Assembly: GCF_963583255.1 (NCBI RefSeq)
Contig: NC_084804.1
Coordinates: forward strand, 27,531,061-27,595,060
Reading direction: 5' to 3'
Source of the DNA: Pyrus communis
Taxonomy: Eukaryota; Streptophyta; Magnoliopsida; Rosales; Rosaceae
DNA: 64,000 nucleotides
The notes below the pieces were generated by a model. It was not told the origin of the DNA, searched no databases, and saw only the letters and a list, made by a program, of their open reading frames with translations. The translations under genes and the position numbers were made by a program. This document shows, one piece after another, positions 11,394 to 23,954 of this stretch. How positions within the stretch are numbered: position 1 is the first letter of the stretch; each line of letters starts with the position of its first letter.

Positions 11394-11647
11394 TAATAAC
11401 TGAAGTACAGGTGTCGAATATTGATTGGTTAGAATGTAATAAGAAGAGATGTAGAGGATTACCACATAGGCAAATTAGTTAGGAATGTGGTATTATAAAA
11501 GCTATTGTAAAAACGTTTGCAAATCATCCAATTCAGTTAGTCATCTCTTTTCTGCTGCTTATCTTTTTTCTCTCTCTTTAACTTTTCTCTCTCAAGCTTT
11601 CTTGAATTCTTCGATCTTCATTTTCTCAAGAGTTCTTGGAGTTATCA
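11394..11647 (+). repeat. 3' LTR of the Copia element
   Basis: 254 bp, matching 167-420 and followed by the target duplication ccacg (11648-11652). The TATA-like box is at 11494-11499. Confidence 0.92.
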
Positions 11648-11652
11648 CCACG

Positions 11653-14153
11653 TGGCCTCCAACGGTAACATTACTGAATCTGCGCTGCAGGCCCCAGCGC
11701 CTGCAAAACCAGTCGGAGATACGCCCCCACGCGCGCATGTTACGCTTGTGCTTGACGCAAAAAATATAATAACATGGCTGATGTCGCCCTGACGTCAGCG
11801 TTGCATCACCTCGACCTCGGGTTCTCGCGCCATCGATTTGTGTCGGGTTTGTCGCTCGGGCCCTCTCCTGCGCTGAAGCCCGCATGGGCTGGAGTTGATC
11901 GCCCCAGCGATTTGCTCCTGTGCAATCCACGGTCCATCGGGCTAAAGGCCCTTCTGGACTTGCTCAAAGTGAGCGTTAAGTGGATTAAGATAAAATTAAA
12001 AAGCAAAGAAAATAAGAAAGTGGACCGAATGCATGCTTTTGGGGTTGGGCGGGATTGAATGGAAATGTCATTATTGGGCCTGACCCAATAATAAGATGGG
12101 TTGGTATGGACGTTTTGGTCATTTACCATAATAGGAACGATTTTACATTAAACTTAAGAACAGATCGTAACAACACCGTTCGACTCAAGGAAAATAAACT
12201 AGATAGGTCTTCTTCTTCACCAAAAGTCCCCTTACGAAACGTACTTCAAAGTTGCCTTCTTCACTTTTTTTTTATTTTTAATTTTTTTTAATTTCAATTT
12301 ATGTTTTGGGAACTTAAAATTATGGAAAAGTCAATCTTTGCCCTGCCTTGACCAGCTTTTGGGTGGGTAAAATCCGATCTGGTAGAGAGATTTTTAGGGT
12401 CTTAGTGGTTAGCTACCCTCGCTTGCCATACTATAGATCTACCCATGTACGCGTCCAAATTAGTAGTTACATATTTCACATGAAAAATGGAACATTATTC
12501 GACCATATGAAATTAGTAGTTACGTATTTCACATATAGAATACCTCTCGAGTTTGTAGTTACAATACACGAAGTGTAACTTGAGTTATAGCTTTCTTGTG
12601 TTACAAGTCACCTGTTATTTATCAATTTATCAATTTATGGTTTAATTTTACAGACTATCTAGATGAAAGATCTCATGTTTTGTTTCTCTGGTTCTCCTTT
12701 AGGTTGAATGCAAGGTATTATTTTACGGTGATGGTAACCAAACTACAAGTCTTGCTTGCCGATAGATTCCTGAAAGTTGAACCAAATAGTTTGAGAGCAA
12801 GTAGATGATTGGTTCCGCCTTGATCTTGTTCACAGAAACTGTGGATCTGTTTGCTTTTGCAGATTTCAACTTAGGGAGCTTGTCAAAGATGTCGTAAAAC
12901 AAGATTACGATGAAGAATGCGTTGGGGGACATGTCAGCTTATGCCCCCATAGTTACGAAAGTGAGGAAGGGGCTTGAATTATTGAGAGAGTATGGAGAGA
13001 TTCAATACCTAACCAGATGACAGAAAGGGGAGATCATGTCTGCGTTTGGGCACACGCAGGTACCAAAGTTTCACAATGTTGTTGGAGGCTTGTCACCCTA
13101 GTTAAATTATCAGGTTGAGGACCTTTAGATTGTGAGATGTTCTCATTTTCAGTATGAACGAGTTTGATGCCATCTTTCAACACGAAGAAGTTTTTTTTTT
13201 TTTTTTTTTTTTTCTTTTTTTTTTTGTGAATCTCGTCCTAGATTCCTACCGACAAGGACTATTTTTTGGGTTTAATTCTGTTCTTGATCTCCTCTATATT
13301 TTCTTCGGAACTACAAGATTGAAGATTCTACCAAAATGTACGGAGGCAAGTGACAATGAGATGGTCACTACTCTAACCACAAAAATGATTACGATCAATC
13401 CGCAATTAAGAAATAACTTCACCGGAAACTCATGCATACAAAGCCATACAATTGGCTCGGTGGGAAAAAGTTAGCACGAGACGAGCTGTAAACTTAACCA
13501 TAACAAATGTAAAAAAAAACCTAAATTTACCAGATACATGTGATTTTTTGAGTTTTTGTATGAGATTAAATGAATCATAAGGGTTTTTCCTCGTTATTGG
13601 AAAAAAGACATGGATACATGAGAACCGCATATAGTTGACTTGGTTGTGAACTTGGAAACCAACCATAGAGAGAGAGACTATAACCTTGCTCCTCTTGGAA
13701 CTTGCAAGTTTCAACTCTCAACTTGTAACAATTAAGCATGCTTTAAACAGAAGAAAGATGCGTATATGGCAATCCAAATGAAAAGAGACTTCTTACTCCA
13801 ATATCTTCAAATATGTTCGGCACGACATTCCGAAAATCCATGAGATCACAAAGTTATGGACCGAAATATTTCATCAAATCTAGCAATCAATTAGGAGGTT
13901 GAAGACAAAATGTTGTCATTAAATCGGAACTATGTGAAGTCAATTTCTTGCCTAAAATTGAGACAGGAGGTAAAATGCTATATAATCTTGCATTATTTCT
14001 TATGTACATCAATCCGGTTGTTTGGATTCAAGTTACAATCTAAAGAATGAACAAATACGATGAAAGCGGAAAAAAAAGAAATAGAAAGTTACACAAATTC
14101 GAAATTTCTGGAAACATCAAAACAGAAACTGGTTATATGAGGGTCGTCGATTT
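11653..14153. other. Intergenic DNA, no confident gene
   Basis: GC-richer to about 12050, then AT-rich. Short open frames near 12720-13080 have no family I recognise. A poly-T tract lies at about 13191-13213. The segment just before 14154 should include the 3' UTR of the UPF0496 relic. Confidence 0.5.
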
Positions 14154-15267
14154 TCAGTTGTTGGAATGTTTGATGATCCTCTGCAGAACCACAGTCCTTG
14201 CTCTTTGAATGTCGCGGCTGCAGATATCAGCTTGGGTTCCCAAATCCTCTACATTCTTCATAAATACTCCCAACTTCTTCTTAATCTCCTCTATTGCAAC
14301 TTTCACAGCTTCTTCGTCAATGGCAAAGCTTGCATTGCGCAAGAGGGACTCGATATCAATTTCCAATCGATCAATGAGAACCCGAATGTTGTCCAAGTCC
14401 TTAATGGCAACATAAGTTCCTACTTGCATTGAACTAATCACTTCCTTTTGATCCCTCAAAGCATTTTCATAGTTTTTCCACAAAGAGTCAATCCAATTTC
14501 CCATTGAGCCTACCGGGATAGAACTAGCCGCAGCTAGAGCTGCTGCAACCGGCCGAGCAGCCATGGCTGCCGCCACAACAGAACAAATCAACACAGCAGC
14601 AAATGTAGCAACAAATATCATACCCGTGACCTTCCTCCAAGCATTAATACATTTAAGCTTCTTATCGAGCTTGTTCTTTCGCATTTGCAACTTCTCAAGC
14701 ATTAGTATTTGCTGCTTATAAATAGATTGAAATATCTGAAAGAACTCTTCAGTAAAGGGATCACCTATCGCCTTGAAATTCTTCGACTCCTCCAAAGTCC
14801 TCGTGTATTGACCGCTTCCCATTTCGGTTTCTTCCTCGAATCGCTGAAGCGCAACGAGAATAAGCAACTGGCTTTCGCGAGCTCGCTTCGAGCACTTCTC
14901 CAACGCAGTACAGAAATCCAAAGTCTGCAAGCTGTTCTCAAAATACTCATCAATGAACTCGAACAACTCCTGATTTTTCCATGTCTTGCTTGCACTCCAA
15001 GATAACTTTCACAACTTCCTGATTCATCTCCAACAGGCATCCTGTCACCTCCTTCAGCGAATCGAACGAGAGGGCTCGGACTTCGACTCCTGCCGCGATT
15101 ATGCTGATGACATGATTGGTTCGGGTTTGGAGATTCATGTCGAAGGGCTGCGAGTCTGCATCGAGCTTGCAAGCTGCCTCATAAGAACTCAATTGATCAG
15201 TTGTGTACAGCAAATTTGTATGAAGATTGGTTGCAGAGGATGATGTTTCAGCGCTCTTCTTGCTCAC
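14154..15267 (-). pseudogene. UPF0496 (DUF677) family gene, frameshifted
   Basis: Two minus-strand frames together cover a full-size UPF0496 protein (about 370 codons; plant members are near 390). The N-terminal part (15267 to about 14981) has [11 protein letters not shown] and [20 protein letters not shown], hallmarks of this plant family. The C-terminal part (about 14980-14154) has [20 protein letters not shown], a hydrophobic segment ([20 protein letters not shown]) and the family's QRIIKHSNN end. The join needs one extra base near 14980, where a gacat-tgg context has lost a nucleotide. No in-frame ATG precedes the first frame. An in-frame TGA lies about 24 bases upstream, so the start may lie in an upstream exon or be lost. 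Family function is poorly known; members are membrane-associated. Confidence 0.85.
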
Positions 15268-17222
15268 ATGGTTTCCACGGCTTCAATCTAGATCTAAACA
15301 AGCAAAACCCAGAAACCAAAAACCATGAAAATCTTCTCCAAATCAATCTCCAGCCCCAGATTTCTGCCAAAACATTAAGGAATTGCAGATCCTAAACCGA
15401 ACCCACTTGGCCAAATCCAATGAATTTAAACCTTTTATACATAAAAATCAACCTTGAAAGACTTCACCTCCACAAATCAGTGTGTAAAAGCATTAAAGCA
15501 GTAAACCTTGGGTGATTTTTCCAACCGACCTCAATAAACAAGAGCAACCGAGAACAAATAAAGCAAATCGATAAAATATGATCAAATAAAGGGAAAATAA
15601 TGGTGTGTGAGAGATGAATGAGGAAGTTTAAAGAGAAAGCGGAGATTTTAATGGGAAAGAAAATACGGGTCTTGGGTTTTTGAGATTTAAGATTTTGGGA
15701 ATAACTTGCACGCATGAGGGAGAAACGAGTGAAATAGGCATGGAAAATGCGGGAAGCAATGTCGCTTCTCTCTCTAAGAAACACTATTAGGCTGCATTTA
15801 TCTTTAACTTTCTCTCTCCAGAAACCAATGTCTGTGAGGGTGTTTTGTGTTTGTGGCTGAGTTTACAGTTTTAACGCGCAGAACAACGGTTACCGCCTGA
15901 CCCTGAATTTGTTGAAAGGTTTGGGGTGACAGAAGAAGCTTCAGACCAAAGGCTTTGGCTTTTTGGTCTACTTTTCTTATGGCAAGCCAAAACAGTGCAG
16001 AACAAGTCAAGCGCTACAAATCTGAGGAGAAGAACGACGGTCTCTTCCTCTTGGACCAAAGAAAAAGTTCAAGATTTTGAGCTGGGTTTGTACTGTTTAC
16101 AGAATTACTAAAATACCTTCAAACTGAAAATAAACTTTTTAGTCACTTAAAACCAAGTGTTTTAAAATTTTAAAGAAACTTACAACAATTTAGGTGTATT
16201 TAATTAGAAATTGATTTTAAAAAATTTGAAGAAGTTGAGGAATTAAAGGGAATTTAAGAGATTTCGTAGTTATTAACCTATTTTGAGCATCCCCAAATCT
16301 CATTTTTTCTCATGAGATTTTGAAGGAATTAAATCAAAATTTTATATGAATCGCTATAAATCAATTAAACTATATAAAAATCCGTAGATTTATAGATCCA
16401 TTAAATTCTCTCAACTTCCCAATTGAATAAGTTGGGATTTCTAATCTAAAATTTCTCAACTTCCCAATTGAATAAGTTGGGATTTTGAATCTCACTTTCA
16501 ATCGTTTCTTTTGTCTTGAAAGAAATTTATAACAACATTTTGGTTTACATATTTCAAATTAATGTCATGTTTATCTACTTTTCCTTTTTGTTATTTCAGT
16601 TTATGGGTTGAAGGTTCGTATAAACATCAAATACTAGATATGAATGAATGAAGAACTAAAAGCAAAAACCCATAATATTTTTGGAACAAAATTGTTATCC
16701 TTTCTCAAAATTTCCATATTGTATTTCACAAGAATGCCTTGTCAAAATTTCCCTTTTTTTCCATCTAGTAAAGGAGAGTAAGATTTGAACTTATGTGATG
16801 TAGAACAAATGAATGAATAGAATAAAGAAGAAATGAACCGTCGGAAGACAAAAGCTAAAGTTTTATATCATCAGAGTTGATAATATTTTTTAGGAAATTT
16901 GCTTTCAATGAGTATAAGTTTAACCCACAGAAGAAATGTTAATGAAGAGAATGATGATATTAACACTCTATACATTCACGTATGTGATCCAATATCGTAG
17001 TAGATATAGTGTTGAATTCTTACTTATGTGTTTTGGCCTCCTATTCTAAATTATTTTAATAGTTTTCAATTCTCCCTCCCCTCCCCTAATAATAGTACAG
17101 TAATCTAAAAAAGCCACTATACATTCAAAATACTCATCATGCATCCATTTATAGCTGGAAAGGAAAAAATACTCATCATGATGAAGGGAAAGTGCAAGTG
17201 GGCTAAGTGGCCCTTCACCACA

Positions 17223-17265
<43 letters not shown>

Positions 17266-17308
17266 ATATAAATCGCTAAATACATAAAAAAAATTATTTC
17301 ACGTCAAG
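15268..17308. other. Upstream region of the UPF0496 relic and AT-rich spacer
   Basis: On the minus strand 15280-15420 looks like UTR or intron (an acceptor-like tgtttag is near 15295). Pyrimidine-rich stretches near 15770-15830 could be a 5' UTR. From 16100 on the DNA is AT-rich with no ORF of interest. Two 32-bp direct copies containing caacttcccaattgaataag lie at 16409-16440 and 16454-16485. Confidence 0.45.
17226..17270. repeat. (AT)n microsatellite
   Basis: An AT dinucleotide run followed by a short tgta run, just left of the Tekay insertion. Confidence 0.95.
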
Positions 17309-18516
17309 TGTGACGATCCGTCCCAAATTATTATATATATTTTCTCCCCTAGTGTGTAAAGTGATGATATTGCCCTCGTTGGCTTAGTGATGTGGATGTA
17401 CTTATGTAGTTTTAAATTATTTCCTCACCGTCGTAATTAAATCATACTCGACGTCATAAGCGCATCGGCGTGAGTTAGGGCCGAATCGGATTCGTAATGA
17501 AAAAGTTACGATTAATTGAATACGTAAACGGGTAAATCATGAACCAATTATATTAGCTCATATTACCTCTAAACCAATCAGATTTTGGACATTTATCTTT
17601 CTTTGGGCCAATTGGAACTCTATATCTCTCTCACGGTAGCCCAATTAGAAAATATTATTTTCTGATTCTGGCCAATCACATACACGTACACTTTCTCTCT
17701 CTTTCTCAACTTTTCTCATTTCTTCTTCCTTTTACACCCGAGACACCCCAAACGCACAAACCACACCAAAACAGCACGGATCGAACCTACAAAGACTACC
17801 ATCACACTCCTCACAAACTCACGAACATTTTTTGGTGAGTTTTGACCGTCGACTCATGAGCTCCGACGAGGAGCCAAATTGCTCTGACGTGATCCCGGCG
17901 TGGTTTCGAGATTTTAAGGCCTAGAAAGGTATCCACGCAACTTCCTTAACACTTTGGAGTAGTTTTGGAGTGAAGCGAACATCGGTATAGGTGAGTTTGG
18001 AAAGTTGCAGAATTGGCCAGATTTTCCAAGGAATTTTCTGACCATTTTTCATAGGATTTTGAATCCTAATAGGTATGAATGTGTTCTACTCTTCAATACC
18101 TTCACATCCATATAAATTTTATGGATTTTGGTTGAGAAATGAAGTAGATATTAAGCTTTGAAAAATTTTCAGAAACCGGCGAATCAGATGGTTGCCGGCG
18201 GCGGTGGACAGCAGAGACTGGCGTGGTCCACCGGAGAAGAAGAAGAATATTTCTTCAAAGTTGACGGAATATTCTAACAGCGTCAGGTAACACCGTTATA
18301 TGGGGGTGTTCGTGTTGTTGAGTAGATCACGTTGGTATATTCAAACACCCCATTTGAGCAACATATGAGGAATTAATCCTAGGCTTTGTTTATGTGCTAA
18401 TTTATTAACTTAAAAATACTTGTATCGCATATAGGCGAGATGTACCCCGAGGACGAGCATGTACAAGAGAAGCTAGGGGGCTATGAACCTGCTACGTATT
18501 AGTGAGTGGGCATTTG

Positions 18517-18567
<51 letters not shown>

Positions 18568-19641
18568 CAGTTTTCAAAAACATTTTTATATGGAACTATG
18601 CTTTTCTTACCATGTCGTAAATAAGTTACATTTTAAATATTACATTGTTACACTTGTGAATTGTATTGTGTGATGTTGCAGAGACTCAGGTAAGCTGCAT
18701 GTGAGTATTATGTGATTGAATAGGTTGTATTGCATTGGTATGCACACATTTATTTAGAGCTCATCATGGCTGCACCTCGGTATTAAAGCTCCCGCCTGGG
18801 GCTAGGGCCAACCTTCATGTGATTGTTCACCTCCCACACCGCACGTTTACCTTAGATCCAAGTTTGGTGCTAGCCTGTCGTACAGACCACAATAGGTGGT
18901 TCCAACTCGTAGGTGACCCGCGAAATATCACATAACCTTCATGTGGTCGGAGCACTTGAGAGTACATATTTATACCCTGCCTATTGTACAGGTCACACTA
19001 GGTGACTCCGACTCATGTGCTAGCCTAGATTGATGAGTTACAGGTTTAGTCGTACAAGTCATGTTAGGTGACTCCGACTGGCATACTATTTTATATTGGT
19101 TTCACACCTGTCTTACATTTATTATTGCTGAGATATTATGACATGGCATACTTCAGTTTTCGCTGCTCTTGTGCATTGGTTTTTCATACCTACGTAGTAG
19201 TTTTTTCTGGAAACTATACGAGTTTTATGGAGATGGGTTATTATGTTCATAAAGATAAATACGTTTTCAAACGCTTTATTTTTGCTCACTCACCCTTTTG
19301 TTTTGCACCTCTCTAGGTTCTATTTAGCTATTCATCTTTGGTGGCTCACGAGGACTACATGGCGGTTCTGACGTTTCCATAAATAAAGTAGGGATCTTCT
19401 CCCTATTTGTATAATTAGTACTTAGTTAGTTTGACTGCACTTTTGTTTTACCTATGCTCTGATATGCGTGTATCTTACACTTGATCACTTTCACACTCTT
19501 ACATATTATCTCTAGTTAAATAAGTTTAGTTTTGGTTTTTATTTATTCGCATTTTCTTATTATTATCACTTCTGTTATGCACTTGGCTACGTCACCCTCA
19601 CGTGACGGCCGACACTTCTCGACTCTGGTCGGGGTGTGTCA
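17309..19641 (+). repeat. 5' LTR of Tekay element 1
   Basis: 2333 bp. Relative to the 3' LTR it lacks about 150 bp (the segment at about 53820-53970) and the small MITE. It contains an (AT)n run at 18518-18567. Confidence 0.9.
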
Positions 19642-19643
19642 AT

Positions 19644-19656
19644 TGGTATCAAAGCC
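19644..19656 (+). other. Primer-binding site of Tekay element 1
   Basis: tggtatcaaagcc, a one-base variant of the initiator tRNA-Met site, two bases after the LTR end. Confidence 0.85.
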
Positions 19657-19728
19657 TAGGTTTGGCAGTCCTGCGTTCTTTGTTGGTGTTATAAGCCCTA
19701 ATTATTTTTTATCTCTTATGTTAGAACC

Positions 19729-21193
19729 ATGCCGCCTCGTAGAGAGCCACGTACTTCTTCTGAGTTTGATTTTCCAGATATTGGACAACTTGATGAAGCT
19801 ATTGCTAGTGCTATTCAATCATCACTTCTTCCTCCCTAGAAGACCCCCTTGGAGACTGTATGTAACTTGAAGCTAAATAATTTCTTTGGTAATGAGGGGT
19901 TCGAAGGAGCTGAGCTTTGGCTCGACCATGTTGAGAAAACCTTTTGGGTGATGCAGCAACAGGGAAATCTTTCAGAGGACAGATGGGTTGAGATAGCCAC
20001 TTGGTTCTTGCGTTTGGAGGTTGCATCATGGTGGAAATAGGAATCCTATTCGCTGTCAGCCGAAGATGCCACAAATTGGGAGATTTTCAAGCATCTATTT
20101 CAGAAGAGATTTATACCACCGGAGTATTTGGATCATAAGAGGGATGAATTCTTAGAACTAAAGCAAGGGAAAATGTCAACCACTGAGTATCATCGGAAGT
20201 TCACTGATTTTTCTCGATATTGTCCAGAGATTGCTGCAAATCCTGCTGAGATGCTCTGACATTTTAAGAAAGGTACTTGCAAGAAGTTGTGTTCTATGGC
20301 GACTTCGACTCCCTGTTCTACATATCAAGAATTCTTCGAGGTTTTACTCCGGGTTGAAGACTCTGAGAATGCTCTGGATGATAGTGATGAGGAGGAAGAG
20401 AAAGGTAATGCTCAGAAAAATAATACTAATAAAGATAAAGGGCAGTCCTTCTACGGTTCTCGTAAAAAACAGAATTTTAAGCGAAGTGGCAATAGTTCCT
20501 GTTCATCCAATGGTGGTTCGAATTCTGCTATGCCATAGAAGGACGGGCAGGTTCACAGGTGGTTCCCGATTCCAAAGGCAGAAAAGTCCTAACATTTCTA
20601 ATGCTCCACTTTGTCATGGGTGTAATAATCATCATTTTGGGAAGTGTAGACAAAGTGGTAGTGGTAGATGTTTCATTTGTGGTCAAACGGGGCATAAGGC
20701 TAACCAGTGCCCGCAGAATCAGCATAATCCCCAGCCTCCTACCTTATCACCAGCAGTTCCCCTTCAATAGATTCAGGGGCCTAGTACTTATACTCCGACA
20801 TGTTATGGTGGTGCTTACCACTATTAGGGGGATGTAGCTTCGTAGTATGGAGGAGCCTATCAGTATTTAGCCGATCCATTTTATCATAGTGGTTATCCAC
20901 CATATCAGGGAGGTTACACGCCGTATGCACTGTACCAAGGCGGTGGACCACAATGGTATTTTGGAGAACAGTCCTAGAACATTGAGGTTACTTCTAGTAG
21001 TGTCGGTTCGACGAGATAGCCTAATCAGCCTAGTTAAGGACGAGGTATTCAGGGATGCGGTAATCAAGGAAACAGAGGTCGTAGAGGTCAACAATAGGCG
21101 CAGGGCTGTGTGCCATCACATCACTCTGCAAGATGCTCAAAGTAATCCTGATCTAATTATGGATACGTTAAATATTCTTGGACATTTTGCTAG
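19729..21193 (+). pseudogene. Tekay gag (degenerate)
   Basis: ATG at 19729 starts MPPRREPR. The capsid-like part (ELWLDHVEKTFWVM, then KRFIPPEYLDHKRDEFLEL) is typical of chromovirus Gag. Near 20600-20720 are two cysteine clusters: CHGCNNHHFGKC, then CFICGQTGHKANQC, a complete CX2CX4HX4C zinc knuckle. In-frame stops at about 19838, 20038, 20258 and 20536, plus several after 20760, are mostly TAG where Gln is expected. A frameshift lies near 20540-20600. The ORF ends exactly at the solo-LTR insertion (gctag, 21189-21193) and resumes at 49440. Confidence 0.85.
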
Positions 21194-21985
21194 TGATGTG
21201 GTAGAAACTAACACATAAATTAAACCCTATAAATTATGCAATCATAGTATGAGTAAGTAGGGATTGTTCTATTCCGAGGATTAAAAGGGATGCTAATCAA
21301 CACAAAGTAAACTTATAAAACTGAAAACTAAGTTAAACTAAAGAGAAAACAATGAATGAGGGGGATTTTGGACGAATTTAATGAGAACAAAAGTGAATGG
21401 CAGCAAGTAAATTAAGTTGTGAATTAAATATGGGTAAGATGATAGCTAGAGGATTCTTCTCCACACATGAAACATATGCATACAAATCGATTTCCAGTTA
21501 TTTTTCCTATAAACCATGAATGACAATGCCCCAAATTGACTGTGAAAAACACTAATTAACTCTCAGATTTTCCTAAGTTCATTGAATTGGACTCAGCGAC
21601 GCAACCAAATTATTCTTCTCAAGTTCCCTAACTATGAAAAGCATGATAGAGATACATCTCAAAGATCATAAATTTATGTGAAAATCATAAGCATTGACAA
21701 AACTTCGTAACTATGAAAAGCATGGAACTCCTGCCAAGAATTTACTTAACTCAATCATGACTAGTGACTTTTACTACTTGCAAATATAAGTTCATAACGA
21801 TTAGGTGAAATTCCCTTATATTCTAGCATCAAATCCCTGCATGCAAACTAAGTGTGCACCCTTACTAAACATACAAGAATAGGTTCTCTATAAAGCAGAT
21901 AAGTAAATCGCATTCATGTTTTATGAAACAATAACTGGATGTAATCAATTTATATAAAACATATGATCATGGCTTCAAATTCACC
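21194..21985 (-). repeat. Athila-type solo LTR, 3' half (reverse orientation)
   Basis: Together with 48450-49439 this is one LTR in reverse orientation, flanked by the target duplication gctag (21189-21193 and 49440-49444). On the minus strand it ends accacatca, like the young Athila LTR end (ctcgcatca). It shares the phrase tttcacctaatcgttatgaa with that LTR. It is split at 21985/48450 by the Athila-like relic. Confidence 0.85.
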
Positions 21986-22599
21986 TGATAACTCATATAT
22001 GTCATGCATTTATACCATCCATTTCTAGCCTCTTTGTGATGTTTTCGAGTTAAACTGGTTGCATTTTACCTTATTTTGTGTTAGTGTGCAGTTACATGTA
22101 CTTTAGGATCAATTTGAAGGAAAAATAAGTGAAAACATGCCATTTTTGGGGTTGACCCTTATTCAAACGTGGAAAGGAGTCTAGTGGCCTGTTTTGAAGC
22201 CCAAATAAAGAATCCAAGATGAATCTGGCTTGTTAGAAGACCAGGAGCAGAATAGGAAAGGAATTGGAACATCTAGCCTGATTTAGAGGAGCCAAATAAG
22301 GAAAAACGTTCAAAACTTTGGCTTAATGGTTGGGATCACCTTGCAATCAGCCACATCCAAATTTAGCCTATAAATAGTAGGGTTTTAGATCACTTTTTCA
22401 TAAAGTCCCCTTGGGCATCACCCAGAGCTCTTTCTCTTCTCTTTCTTTGGCCTTTCTTCCAGAAACAAAATCCTATTTCCCTTCACCATCCGCTGCCACC
22501 GAAGAAACCACGCAGCCGCGCTGTTCTTGCAGAAGTTCAACATCATAATTGCTTCAAGAGGGTCCATTCTATGAAATTTAATTTCACTCATGTTGTTCT

Positions 22600-22646
<47 letters not shown>

Positions 22647-23376
22647 ACTCATGTTGTGTAATTAAGTTCGTAACTTGGGAATTCGATGTAGCCTTACAAA
22701 CATGTTCTATGTTATAAAGTTGAAGTATTCAAATTACCAATCTGTGTTCTTGTTTCATTCATTGATTTTGTAGTATAATTTGTTTGATAATCTTAATGTT
22801 TGATCACCATTAGGGCTACTTATGAATTATTTGATCAAGGTTATAGTACACATCATGCTTAATCTAGGTAGACATGTGAATGAATGAAGAAACTACAATG
22901 CATACATCCTGCCATGTGATTTCATTGGTTTTATAAAGTTTTCTTGTTCTTAATGAATTCTTATTTGGTAATCTAAGTTGAACATCACAACTAGGTTGCA
23001 TATTAGGAGTACTTGATCACAACCATACATCAAATCGATGATCATAAATAAGTAAAACGAACCCTAGTTGTAGATTGGAGAGTTGAATGCTTTTGGACTT
23101 AATTTTTATGGAATTGACTTGTAATGGTGAAATCGGTATCCTTAGTTTTGTTCCCATCGTTTTTGAATCAATCTGTCATTCATCTTTATCTTGTCTTGCA
23201 TCTTAAGTTACTTTAGCTTTCAAAACAAAAATCTAAATTTAGTTTTCATTTTCATTGCTTAGGTAGGGTTCACATAAAACTTGTAATTTGTAGAGGACTA
23301 ATCAGTCCCTGTGGTTGGACACCCTTACTTGTGCCACTATACTATCCTTATTTTTGAACTTGAAATGAACACAACA
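21986..23376 (+). repeat. 5' LTR of the Athila-like relic
   Basis: 1391 bp, tgataact...acaaca. The TATA-like box is at 22369-22374 and an (AT)n microsatellite is at 22602-22643. Its first 405 or so bases match 48046-48449. Confidence 0.87.
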
Positions 23377-23382
23377 AAATTT

Positions 23383-23393
23383 TGGCGCCGTTG
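23383..23393 (+). other. Partial tRNA-Asp primer-binding site
   Basis: tggcgccgttg matches the first 11 bases of the Athila tRNA-Asp site seen complete at 26166-26183, and then diverges. Confidence 0.75.
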
Positions 23394-23480
23394 GACTGAT
23401 TTCAGTTCCTATAATTGCTTGCTTTATAAACCCTATATATACGTTTCTTTACTTACATTAGATTTTTAATTTATTTTAGG

Positions 23481-23954
23481 TTGTTTGATTTCAGGTGGTA
23501 TAGAAAGATGTATAGCGAATGTCCGTTATGTGCTAAAACTGGCCATCCTCTTCAATTTTGCCCAAGGAGAGAAGAGTTTCCTACGTTTGTCCAAGAGCAC
23601 TCACACCGTATGTGTTTCTCTAACCAAGAGCCACTGCAACCATTGTCAAATACATATAGCCTTGCTTGGAGGAACTCCGATCATGGCTTTTGGAACAACA
23701 TAGAAGCTCCAAATCAAGCATTTGCACCTCCATTACAACCGGAATCTTTTGACACTATTTTGGAGGACACTTTGAAGCTACTTGCTCAAAGCACTTTATA
23801 ATTTCAACAATCAATGAGTAGCATGATTCAAGAACACTCCACTACACTTACCAAGTTGGAAATTCAATTGGGGTAGATTGTCTAAGCAATAAATGAACAT
23901 AAATCCGGTGGTGATGATCAAGAAGAGGAGGAGGAACAACCAAAGAAAGCTTGC
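23481..23954 (+). pseudogene. Gag C-terminal relic of the Athila-like element
   Basis: The translation begins with a zinc knuckle CPLCAKTGHPLQFC. It then shows NTYSLAWRNSDHGFWNN, resembling the NPYSNTYNPGWRNHPNF region after the Athila Gag knuckle. A Gln-rich helical stretch follows, with stops at about 23799 and 23876. The frame runs into the young Athila insertion at 23955 and resumes at 33092. The DNA from about 23627 to 23954 is tandemly repeated at 33126-33450. Confidence 0.7.

Larger units (their letters stand above)
167..11647 (+). mobile_element. Degenerate Copia LTR retrotransposon (RE1-like), carrying a nested insertion
   Basis: Two 254-bp direct repeats (167-420 and 11394-11647) flank the element. 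The 5-bp target duplication ccacg is seen at 162-166 and 11648-11652. A primer-binding site complementary to initiator tRNA-Met follows the left LTR at once, and a G-rich polypurine tract precedes the right LTR. The coding order gag, protease, integrase, reverse transcriptase, RNase H is the Copia (Pseudoviridae-type) order. The leader between the primer-binding site and gag is split by a composite insertion at 914-6575. Without that insertion the element would be about 5.8 kb. Short LTRs suggest the Ale or Ivana group, but the clade is not certain. Confidence 0.93.

Noticed and set aside
12596..13100. Possible exon fragments of a host gene in several frames.
   Set aside because: The translations are short, broken by stops and match no family I recognise, so I list the interval as intergenic.
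17046..17285. ORF over the AT microsatellite (repeated Tyr-Ile).
   Set aside because: Simple-sequence translation; no coding evidence.
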